From positions 1-13,643 of the forward strand of contig CAYUJU010000060.1 in the NCBI GenBank assembly GCA_964445115.1: DNA of 13,643 nucleotides, read 5' to 3'. Positions 1 through 6,290 of the stretch are shown piece after piece (positions within the stretch are counted from its first letter, which is position 1; every line of letters begins with the position of its first letter). This DNA is from CAIJXJ01 sp964445115 (GTDB lineage: Bacteria; Pseudomonadota; Gammaproteobacteria; Burkholderiales; Methylophilaceae). The translations under genes were made by a program, and so were the position numbers. Under the pieces are notes generated by a model. It saw only the letters and a program-made list of their open reading frames with translations, made no database searches and was not told the origin of the DNA.

Positions 1-1766
1 GTGGGCCGCAGGGTCAACCAGCCCAGATTCGTACCGGTCTCGGTGATGAAATCGCCGCTGCGGGTGCTGAAATTGAGGATGCGGAAGACGGTGCCCGAGA
101 TCGGCGTAAAGCTGTTGATCAGGCTGACGTCGAGCGTGCCGCTGAGCGAGGCCGCACCGGTCACGTCGAGCAAATCGTGCTGCGTGCCGGAGACGACGCC
201 GCCCAGCTCGATGTTCAGCGTGCCCATCGGCCCTTGTGTATAGTTGCCCACGATGCGCAAGAGACCGGGCGAACTGCCGGGCGAAACCGTGCCGCCGATA
301 TTGGCGACATTGCCGTTGACCGTGCCCGCGCCCTGCAACGCGCCGCCATAGAAGCTGAGCGGACTGCCTGGGCTGGCCAGCGTCCCGCCACTCAACAGGG
401 TGACGCCGCTGTGCTGCGTAAAATTGGAAAAGCTCAGTGTGCCCGTGAGCACCTGCACCGTGCCGGTGTTGTTGAGCGCCACACCGTCCAGCGTGGCCGT
501 GCCTGCGCCACCGACCTTGCGCAACAGGCCCGCGTTGTTCACACTGCCCGCCCCTGCATTCGCGTAGATCTCGGTGCTGTCCTGCAGATACAACGTGCCC
601 GCATTGCTGATGACCGATCCACCTTGTAGATACACGTAATGCCCATCGGAAGCCGTCAGCACGGCTCTGCCCAAGATGTTCAAGGTACGTCCATTCATCT
701 GCGGGCAAGCCCACGACCCGCCGCCCCACGTGACCGTCAGCGTGGCGCTGCTGCCGATGGTGGTCGCCCCGCTGCCCCCCAGCACGGCGCACCCCGACCA
801 CGCCATCGCCTGCGTCACCGTCAGCGTCCCGCTGCCGGCCAGCGTGCCTCCACTGAAAGTGAACCTCTCTGTGGTGCCATTCAGGTTCAGGTTCAGCGTG
901 CCGCCGCTGATGGCCGTGGCGCCTGGGGCATACGTCCCGTTGCCTGCGATGGTGACGGTCCCGCCGCTGACGCCCAGCGTGCCAGCGCCGTTGATGCTGC
1001 TCGCTGGGGTCAAGGTGATGACGTGGGTGCCGCCGCCGAAATTCAGCGTGGCCCCGGCCGCGGCGTTGAAATTGCCGGAGCCTGTCCCCCCGCCGTTCAG
1101 ATTCAGCGTGCCCGTGAGCACCTGCACCGTGCCGGTGTTGTCGAGCGCCACGCCGTCCAGCGTGGCCGTGCCCGCGCCGCCGACCTTGCGCAACAGGCCC
1201 GTGTTGTTCACGCTGCCCGCCCCTGCATTCGCGTAGATTTGGGTGTTGTCCTGCAGATCCAACGTGCCCGCATTGCTGATGACCGATCCACCTTGTAGAT
1301 ACACGTAATGCCCATCGGAAGCCGTCAGCACGGCTCTGCCCAAGATGTTCAAGGTACGTCCATTCATCTGCGGGCAAGCCCACGACCCGCCGCCCCACGT
1401 GACCGTCAGCGTGGCGCTGCTGCCGATGGTGGTCGCCCCGCTGCCCCCCAGCACGGCGCACCCCGACCACGCCATCGCCTGCGTCACCGTGATGCTTTCG
1501 CTGCCCTGCAGGATGCCCCCGCTCAAGGTGAGGTTCTGCACCGTGACGCTGCCGGTGATGTTCACCGTGCCGCTGTTGATGGTCACCGTGTCGCCTGCGC
1601 CGGGCACTGCGGCGCACGACCAGTGTGCCGCGTCGCTCCAATTCCCGGATGAACCATCCCAGACACAGGTTGCGGCTGGCGCGTGTGGCGATGCGGCCAA
1701 CGCGCTGGCGCTCAAGATCAGCACGAGCGCCGCAATCAGACCCAGAGTCAATATCAGTGAACGCAT
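1..1766 (-). CDS. Secreted repeat-rich adhesin-like protein, C-terminus beyond window edge
   Basis: Start ATG at 1764-1766 has an AGGAGGT ribosome site at 1771-1777. The frame stays open to base 1, giving 588 codons with no stop, so the protein is partial at its C-terminus. Residues 1-24 form a signal peptide (hydrophobic LILTLGLIAALVLIL, cleavage probably after SALA). A CVWDG...GNWSDAAHW motif follows at about 34-49, then VPGAGDTVTI, a pattern common at the start of beta-helical surface proteins of the autotransporter or PEP-CTERM kind. The body is Gly/Thr/Ser/Asn-rich with GTL and GGT repeats. Residues ~93-219 and ~316-442 are near-identical duplicates. Beyond these, SPGSSPGLLRIVGNYTQ and DLLDVTGAASLSGTLDVSL match the conserved end region of such passenger-like proteins. 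It begins 28 bp after small A, so the two are probably cotranscribed. Surface location is inferred from the signal peptide; the ligand is unknown. Plus-strand frames here are shadows. Confidence 0.85.
   Translation of the reverse strand, partial: MRSLILTLGLIAALVLILSASALAASPHAPAATCVWDGSSGNWSDAAHWSCAAVPGAGDTVTINSGTVNITGSVTVQNLTLSGGILQGSESITVTQAMAWSGCAVLGGSGATTIGSSATLTVTWGGGSWACPQMNGRTLNILGRAVLTASDGHYVYLQGGSVISNAGTLDLQDNTQIYANAGAGSVNNTGLLRKVGGAGTATLDGVALDNTGTVQVLTGTLNLNGGGTGSGNFNAAAGATLNFGGGTHVITLTPASSINGAGTLGVSGGTVTIAGNGTYAPGATAISGGTLNLNLNGTTERFTFSGGTLAGSGTLTVTQAMAWSGCAVLGGSGATTIGSSATLTVTWGGGSWACPQMNGRTLNILGRAVLTASDGHYVYLQGGSVISNAGTLYLQDSTEIYANAGAGSVNNAGLLRKVGGAGTATLDGVALNNTGTVQVLTGTLSFSNFTQHSGVTLLSGGTLASPGSPLSFYGGALQGAGTVNGNVANIGGTVSPGSSPGLLRIVGNYTQGPMGTLNIELGGVVSGTQHDLLDVTGAASLSGTLDVSLINSFTPISGTVFRILNFSTRSGDFITETGTNLGWLTLRP
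439..821. repeat. Internal direct repeat, distal copy (383 bp)
   Basis: This segment is near-identical to 1108-1490 at an offset of 669 bp, which is 223 codons, so the adhesin frame is preserved. Only a few substitutions were seen, for example around 473 and 580-600. The copies encode a Gly/Thr-rich beta module that includes AMAWSGCAVLGG and SWACPQMNGRTLNILG. High identity suggests a recent duplication or ongoing gene conversion. Confidence 0.9.
1108..1490. repeat. Internal direct repeat, proximal copy (383 bp)
   Basis: Partner of 439-821 (offset 669 bp, in frame). On the coding strand it lies nearer the start of the adhesin, at residues ~93-219. Sequence between the copies (822-1107) encodes a different Gly/Asn-rich stretch with LNLNLNGTTERF. 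Confidence 0.9.
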
Positions 1767-1794
1767 AGTAACCTCCTCATTCCTAATGATTGGC

Positions 1795-2007
1795 TCAGAC
1801 CTCGCGAGTCTCGAGCATTTCCTGCAACGCCGCAATGAGCGTGGCCCAATCCCGAAAGTAGCGCACCTCGCCGCTGAGCACGTGCTGCACCTTGCCGCGC
1901 CACTCGCTGCGGCCTTCTCCCAGGTCTTCCCGCCACACGCGCACGGTGAACAGGTGGGGACGGCGCGAACTCACACGTGAACTCACGGGCGTATTGGAGA
2001 TCGCCAC
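1795..2007 (-). CDS. Small A: conserved small protein with EWRG...RYFRDW core
   Basis: About 70 residues from a GTG start at 2005-2007, chosen because a GGGAGGT ribosome site lies 10 nt upstream at 2018-2024. The frame extends upstream to a TTG near 2031, but that lies in the T-tract of a terminator, so I reject it. The core reads LFTVRVWREDLGEG, then RSEWRGKVQHVLSGEVRYF, then RDWATLIAALQEMLE. Hand alignment with small B (12082-12324) gives 36 identities in 48 positions, so they are paralogues. There is no signal peptide or membrane segment; it is probably a soluble cytoplasmic protein rich in charged and aromatic residues. It lies between a SARP regulator and a secreted adhesin, 28 bp before the latter. 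I do not recognise a named domain. A regulatory or adaptor role is possible only by context. Confidence 0.75.
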   Translation of the reverse strand: MAISNTPVSSRVSSRRPHLFTVRVWREDLGEGRSEWRGKVQHVLSGEVRYFRDWATLIAALQEMLETREV

Positions 2008-2017
2008 ATTCTCTTCT

Positions 2018-2024
2018 ACCTCCC
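2018..2024 (-). promoter_or_regulatory. Ribosome binding site deciding the GTG start of small A
   Basis: GGGAGGT on the minus strand lies 10 nt before the GTG at 2005-2007. It supports this start over the TTG at 2031, which overlaps the terminator. The overlapping ATG at 2007-2009 opens only a short frame that stops after a few codons. Confidence 0.55.
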
Positions 2025-2029
2025 AAAAC

Positions 2030-2060
2030 AAAAAAACTGATGCCGCAAGTACGGCATCAG
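2030..2060 (-). terminator. Intrinsic terminator after the SARP regulator
   Basis: Read on the minus strand, CTGATGCCG, loop TACTTG, CGGCATCAG make a perfect 9-bp stem (arms 2052-2060 and 2037-2045), followed directly by seven T (2036-2030). It lies 61 bp past the SARP stop at 2122 and 23 bp before the small A start. It should separate the regulator transcript from small A, or act as an attenuator if transcription continues. Confidence 0.85.
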
Positions 2061-2088
2061 TCTATCACAGGTGTATCTATCTACTATC
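2059..2088 (-). promoter_or_regulatory. Possible small A promoter with 11-bp-spaced GATA repeats
   Basis: TAGACT at 2059-2064 (minus strand) could serve as a -10 for small A, because little room remains between the terminator and the gene. No good -35 is present. Instead GATA occurs three times on the minus strand at 11-bp spacing (plus-strand TATC at 2063, 2074 and 2085), with an extra one at 2078. The hexamer is the same as the -10 proposed for the SARP gene. Weak evidence; simple repetition could produce this by chance. Confidence 0.25.
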
Positions 2089-2121
2089 TCTGCGCAGGCA
2101 GATCCAAGAGAAACCTTGCGC

Positions 2122-5100
2122 TCATTTTGTGCGCACGCCCTTGCGTCCACCCCTTAAGCGGTCTCCGCGCGTGTGCGCGCTTTGCCCCGATTGGCGCAGC
2201 GCGGCCAGGTCGCGCCTGACCGTCACGTAACTCGCGTCGAGCGCATCCGCCAGGTCGCCCACGGTGGGCGCGGCGCCTTGTTCCTCCGCTTCGCGCAACA
2301 GACGCAGCAGCCGCTGGCGACGGCGCGCCACCTTGTCGCCGATGGCCTCGTCTTCCGGCGCGGCCGGCGTCCACGTGACCTCGATCTGCTCATCCGCGCG
2401 CAGCGGGCGGCCAGCCCGCGCGCCGGCCCGCGCCAGGCGCGCGGGCGTCCGGCGCGGTTGCGCTGCCTGCCACGCCGCGAGGATCGCGCGATGCCCCGGC
2501 ACACGTTCCGCGCTCATCGCCCGCTGTCCCGGCGATAATCCATCCAAGAGCCTCGTCAGCAATTGATACGCCTGTTCGAGCGCCGCGAGCGCCTCGGCAG
2601 TGTGTCCCAGCGTGGTCAACACCTGATAGTGCGCGAACGGGATGCGGTAGGCATTTTCCACCCCCGCTCTCATCTGCGCCATCGCTTCCGCCGTTGCGCC
2701 AAGCGCGGCTTGCGGCTGCCCCAGCGCCAGGAGCGCCAGCCCGCGGATCGCCCACAGGCTGGCGGCCAGATCCTGGAATCCCAGTTCCCGGCACACAGCG
2801 TCCGCTGTGTCCAATCGCTCCAGCGCGCTTTCGGGCCGGCGCTGGTCCAGCAATGTTTCGACCAGGGCGGCCATCACCTGCGCGGCGATGAAACGCTCGC
2901 CGGATTCCAGCGCGACGCTCACGCCCTCTTCCAGCAGCGCGCGCGCCGTCTCCTCATCGCCCCGGCGTTGCGCCACCTCGCCGAGAACGCCCAGGCACTG
3001 GGCTATGCCGATGGGGTCTTGCGCCTGGCGAAAGTAGGCCAGCGCCAACTCGGCGTGGGCGGTGGCCGTGCCGTCGTCGCCGAGGATCCCGTGATAGAGC
3101 GAAGCCACATTCGCCCGGACGTTCGCTTCGCCGCGCCGGTGTCCCATAGCGCGAAATGCGGCAATCGCTTCGTCGTAACAGCGCAGCGCTTCCGCGATTT
3201 GGTTTTGGCGATAGAAGACATTGCCATAGTTGAACACGTTGCGCGCCTCGCCGTAGCGATAGCCGACGGCGCGGCAAATCTCGATGGCGCGGCGATAGGT
3301 TTCGCCGGCAAGCGAAAGGTCGCCTTGCTCCATCTGGATGATCGCCAACAGCCCCAACGCCTCGGCCTGCCCGACCCGGTCGTTCAACTGCTCGTAGTGC
3401 GCCAGCGCCGCCTGGAGCTCGGCGCGCGCGGTGGCATAGTCGCTGACACCGAGCAGCGCATCGCCGAGCGCGTAGCGCGCCTGCGCCTCCAGCCGCGGCG
3501 CGACGCCGGCTTCGCAGGCGGCAACGGCCTGCCGCAAGAAAGGCAGGGCCTGCAGTGTCTGGCCCTGTCGGTTCAGCGCAGCGCCCAGGGCGATCAGGGC
3601 GGTCGCCTGCCCCTCCACATCGTTCAACTGCTCCGCGAGCGCGAGCGCCTGGCGCGCAGCAGACTGGGCCTCGTCAAAGCGGCTCTGGTGCGTGAGCAAC
3701 GCGGCGCGGCGGCGTTGCGCCAGCATCTGGCGCGGGGCGTCGTCCTGCGCCAGCAGCAGCATCGCCGCCAGGTCGCTCGCCTGCCCATCACGGTCGCCGA
3801 GGACGTCGCGCGCCGCTTCGCGCGCAGCGAACAGGTCGAAACGCGCTGCGGGGGCGAGGGAGGCGGCATCGGCGAGCGCCAGCGCGGCGCTGAGGTGCTC
3901 GACCGCGGTCGCGTAGGCGTGTTGTGCGCTTGCCTCCTCGGCGGCGCGTTGATGAGCGCCAACCGCCCGCTCCCACACCTGCGCCCCCGTCCAGTGGCGC
4001 GCGAGCGCGGCGTGCCAATCCGGATGCCGCGCTTCCACAGCCTGCGCGGCGCGGCGGTGCAGGCGGATGCGCTCATCCGGCGTCAGGCCAGCGTAGACGA
4101 CCTCGCGCACCCGGTCGTGACTAAAAGCGTAATCCTGCGGTGACTCGATCAGCAAGCCGCGCTGCACCAGCACGCCGAGAGCCGCCAGCAACGTGGGCGT
4201 CTCGAACTCACCCAGCGCGTCGAGGAGCGCGAATTCGAACCGGCTGCCCAGGACCGCCGCCGCGCTCAGTGCGCTGCGTGGCCCGCGCGGCAACTGCGCC
4301 AGGCGGACAGCGATCACCTGCTCGATGACGGGCGACAGCGGCAGTTCCGCATAGTCGCTCGTGCTTTCGTCGAACGGAGTGCTCCATTCGCCGCGCTCGT
4401 CGCGCCAGAGCAAGCCCCGGTCGTAGAGGGCGCGCAATGTCTCCAGGACGAAGAGCGGCGTGCCGGCCGTTTCCGCGTACAGGCGGCTTTCGAAAAGCGG
4501 CGCAGGCTTGCCCTGCCCCAGCGCCCGCCGGATCAACTCGCCGGTTGCCTCCGCATCCAGGCGTCCAAGCGCCAGCCGCGCGCACACGCCGCTGCGGTCC
4601 AGCGCCTGCAGCCTATCCCACACCACCGATCGTGCCCGCGCCTCGTCGCCGCGATAACTGCCGACGACGAGCGCGCCCACAGAGCGAATCTGGCGCGCGA
4701 CCGCCGCCAGCATGTCCAATGTGTCAGGCGAGGCCCAGTGCAAATCCTCCAGCACCAGGACGACCGGGGTGACTTGCGCCCAGGCAGCCAACAGGCGCGC
4801 GGTGGCCTCCGCCAGACGGGCTCGCTCCTGCGCCGGATTGAGCGGGGCGGGCGGGGGCAGCGCGGGCAGACGCGCGACGAGGGTGGGGAGCAACGGACAG
4901 AGCGCCTGCAGCCAGGGAGCCTCGACCAGGCGCGCGATCTGGTCGGCGCGCAATGGCGAAAGTCCATCCGATAGCGCATCCAGGAGCAGGCCATAGGCGG
5001 GGCCGGCCTGTTCCTCGGCTTTGGCCCACAGCACCTGCGCGCCGCGCCATTCCGCATCGCGGCGCAACTCCTGGAGCAGGCGCGTCTTGCCGATCCCAGC

Positions 5101-6006
5101 CTCGCCCTCGACGAGGACGACGCCGCCCACGCCGGCGAAGGCGCCTTCCAGGTGCGCAAGCAGTTCAGCGCGCTCGCGGCCGCGCCCCACGAGCGGGATC
5201 GCGTCGGGATGCTCCAGGAGAAAAGAGACGCCGGCCAGCGCGTCCGGCAAATGCGCGCCGGCGTCATGAGTGCGGTCGGCGATGGCCTGCGCCAGCGCCA
5301 GCGTCTCCGGCTCCGGCGCCACGCCCAGTTCCGCGCTCAGCATCTGGCGATAAAGCTCGAACTGATGCAGTGCGGCTTCGGGGCGGCCCAGGCAAAAGTA
5401 CAACTGCATCACCTGGCGCTGGGCCGAACCGCGCAAGGGATCGGCCAGAGCCAGAGTCAGCGCAGCGTCCAGCGCGGCGTGGTAGCGCCCGGCAGACTTT
5501 TCCAGTTGCGCCAGGCTCTCCAGCGATTGCAGATAGATCTCGTGCAGCCGCTCGCGCTCCACGAGCAGCCAGTCGTCGTACAGGCCCTCCAACAGGTCGC
5601 CGCGATACAACTGGATGGCCTGGCGCAGGTCGGTGCAGGCCTCCGGCGCGAAAGCCCCGGCTGCCTCCTGGATATGCGGTGTCGCCAGGCGCTCGAATTC
5701 AAGCGCGTCCACCCACAGCGCGGCGTCCGGCGAAAGGCCAACCGAGTCACGGTCGGATTCGATCAGGTCGGGCAGGCTGCGGCGCAACTGCCAGATGGCG
5801 TGGCTAAGGGTATGGCGGGCGCGCGACTCGGACACTTCGGGGTCGAGCAGCGCGGCCAGCACGGAGCGGCGATGGTGACGCACGCAGTGCAGCACGAGGT
5901 AGGCCAGCAGCGATTGCAAGCGGGCCGTGTTGACGGTCGTCACGGGCTGGTCACCGTAGATCAGATTGAACTCACCCAAAAGGCGGATGTGCAGGATTGC
6001 CGCCAA
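2122..6006 (-). CDS. SARP-type regulator: OmpR-like wHTH, BTAD, AAA ATPase, TPRs and C-terminal DeoR-like HTH
   Basis: 1294 residues from a TTG start at 6004-6006, with AGGAGGG at 6012-6018 five nt upstream. The family start motif ILHIRLLGEFNLIYG begins three residues in. A longer frame reaches 6096, but its added residues are unlike the family. Residues ~1-95 form the OmpR-like DNA-binding domain (RHTLSHAIWQLRRSL). Residues ~95-245 form the bacterial transcriptional activator (BTAD) domain (YRGDLLEGLYDDWLLVERERL). An AAA_16 ATPase follows with Walker A GEAGIGKT at 301-308, Walker B VVLVLEDLHWA at 415-425 and ETAGTPLFVLETLRAL near 511. TPRs run from ~765 to beyond 1000. At ~1224-1280 a second helix-turn-helix appears (VGDLADALDASYVTVRRDL), DeoR-like, with a basic tail. 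Known relatives (AfsR, DnrI) activate by binding direct repeats upstream of the -10. Targets here are unknown; flanking secreted-protein genes and the 11-bp arrays are candidates. Confidence 0.92.
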   Translation of the reverse strand: MAAILHIRLLGEFNLIYGDQPVTTVNTARLQSLLAYLVLHCVRHHRRSVLAALLDPEVSESRARHTLSHAIWQLRRSLPDLIESDRDSVGLSPDAALWVDALEFERLATPHIQEAAGAFAPEACTDLRQAIQLYRGDLLEGLYDDWLLVERERLHEIYLQSLESLAQLEKSAGRYHAALDAALTLALADPLRGSAQRQVMQLYFCLGRPEAALHQFELYRQMLSAELGVAPEPETLALAQAIADRTHDAGAHLPDALAGVSFLLEHPDAIPLVGRGRERAELLAHLEGAFAGVGGVVLVEGEAGIGKTRLLQELRRDAEWRGAQVLWAKAEEQAGPAYGLLLDALSDGLSPLRADQIARLVEAPWLQALCPLLPTLVARLPALPPPAPLNPAQERARLAEATARLLAAWAQVTPVVLVLEDLHWASPDTLDMLAAVARQIRSVGALVVGSYRGDEARARSVVWDRLQALDRSGVCARLALGRLDAEATGELIRRALGQGKPAPLFESRLYAETAGTPLFVLETLRALYDRGLLWRDERGEWSTPFDESTSDYAELPLSPVIEQVIAVRLAQLPRGPRSALSAAAVLGSRFEFALLDALGEFETPTLLAALGVLVQRGLLIESPQDYAFSHDRVREVVYAGLTPDERIRLHRRAAQAVEARHPDWHAALARHWTGAQVWERAVGAHQRAAEEASAQHAYATAVEHLSAALALADAASLAPAARFDLFAAREAARDVLGDRDGQASDLAAMLLLAQDDAPRQMLAQRRRAALLTHQSRFDEAQSAARQALALAEQLNDVEGQATALIALGAALNRQGQTLQALPFLRQAVAACEAGVAPRLEAQARYALGDALLGVSDYATARAELQAALAHYEQLNDRVGQAEALGLLAIIQMEQGDLSLAGETYRRAIEICRAVGYRYGEARNVFNYGNVFYRQNQIAEALRCYDEAIAAFRAMGHRRGEANVRANVASLYHGILGDDGTATAHAELALAYFRQAQDPIGIAQCLGVLGEVAQRRGDEETARALLEEGVSVALESGERFIAAQVMAALVETLLDQRRPESALERLDTADAVCRELGFQDLAASLWAIRGLALLALGQPQAALGATAEAMAQMRAGVENAYRIPFAHYQVLTTLGHTAEALAALEQAYQLLTRLLDGLSPGQRAMSAERVPGHRAILAAWQAAQPRRTPARLARAGARAGRPLRADEQIEVTWTPAAPEDEAIGDKVARRRQRLLRLLREAEEQGAAPTVGDLADALDASYVTVRRDLAALRQSGQSAHTRGDRLRGGRKGVRTK

Positions 6007-6011
6007 GGATA

Positions 6012-6018
6012 CCCTCCT
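6012..6018 (-). promoter_or_regulatory. Ribosome binding site deciding the TTG start of the SARP regulator
   Basis: AGGAGGG on the minus strand lies 5 nt before TTG at 6004-6006. The protein then begins LAAILHIRLLGEF, matching where SARP proteins normally begin. Confidence 0.75.
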
Positions 6019-6096
6019 GCAGTCCAAATCTGCCGGAACTAAACTCTGGCGAAACGGTAGCGTTCGGCGCAATCTCTGAAGCCACGGGGCATCCAC

Positions 6097-6125
6097 AGTC
6101 TACCACGAAACGCTTTTCCACACAA
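6097..6125 (-). promoter_or_regulatory. Candidate sigma-70-type promoter of the SARP regulator
   Basis: On the minus strand TTGTGT (6120-6125) and TAGACT (6097-6102) are separated by exactly 17 nt; each matches consensus at four of six bases. Transcription would begin near 6090, leaving an ~84-nt leader before the TTG start. Confidence 0.45.
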
Positions 6126-6162
6126 CGGAGCGCCCCGCCGCCCTGACGCCTATCATGTACAT

Positions 6163-6190
6163 TGTAGCACAGGATTAATCCTGTGCTACA
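6163..6190. repeat. Perfect 28-bp palindrome
   Basis: TGTAGCACAGGATT is followed directly by its exact reverse complement AATCCTGTGCTACA, with no loop and the centre between 6176 and 6177. It lies ~38 bp upstream of the proposed SARP -35 and abuts a plus-strand gene remnant. Its core CAGGAT/ATCCTG recurs in the hairpin at 9431-9456, suggesting a shared interspersed family. It could equally be an operator for a dimeric regulator. Confidence 0.85.
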
Positions 6191-6290
6191 GTGCGCTGCT
6201 GGAGAACATCGCCACGGGCGAGCGCGTGGGGTTCAACGAGCTGGCCGGGCTGCTGGTCTTTTTGAAGAAGGGAACGCCGGAGGGGGAGGA
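6190..6290 (+). pseudogene. Fragment resembling the C-terminal half of an EWRG/RYFRDW-like small protein
   Basis: The plus strand reads SALLENIATGERVGF then NELAGLLVFLKKGTPEGEE. The spacing of xxGExxxFxxLxxLxxFL resembles SGEVRYFRDWATLIAAL in small A. No start codon with a ribosome site is present; the fragment begins at the edge of the 28-bp palindrome and later runs into the hairpin at 6337-6362. It is the only plus-strand gene-like stretch in the window. It overlaps the last codons of the beta-helix frame on the other strand. Homology is inferred from a short pattern only. Confidence 0.35.

Noticed and set aside
439..1490. CRISPR-like or mobile direct repeats
   Set aside because: Units are hundreds of bases, in frame, and encode protein modules.
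639..1652. Plus-strand frames opposite the adhesin
   Set aside because: They duplicate each other because they read the antisense of the 383-bp repeat; the minus-strand frame is continuous with signal peptide and ribosome site.
2007..2031. TTG start at 2031 for small A
   Set aside because: It lies in the T-tract of the terminator and has no ribosome site; GTG at 2005-2007 does.
2563..4143. Long plus-strand frame opposite the SARP gene (526 codons)
   Set aside because: It mirrors a well-supported regulator on the minus strand in high-GC DNA, has no domain motif, and lacks a ribosome site.
6006..6096. N-terminal extension of the SARP regulator to 6096
   Set aside because: The extra residues do not resemble SARP starts, the extension has no ribosome site, and the proposed promoter lies just upstream.
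6163..6190. Terminal inverted repeat of an insertion sequence
   Set aside because: No second copy flanks a transposase and no transposase is present in the window.
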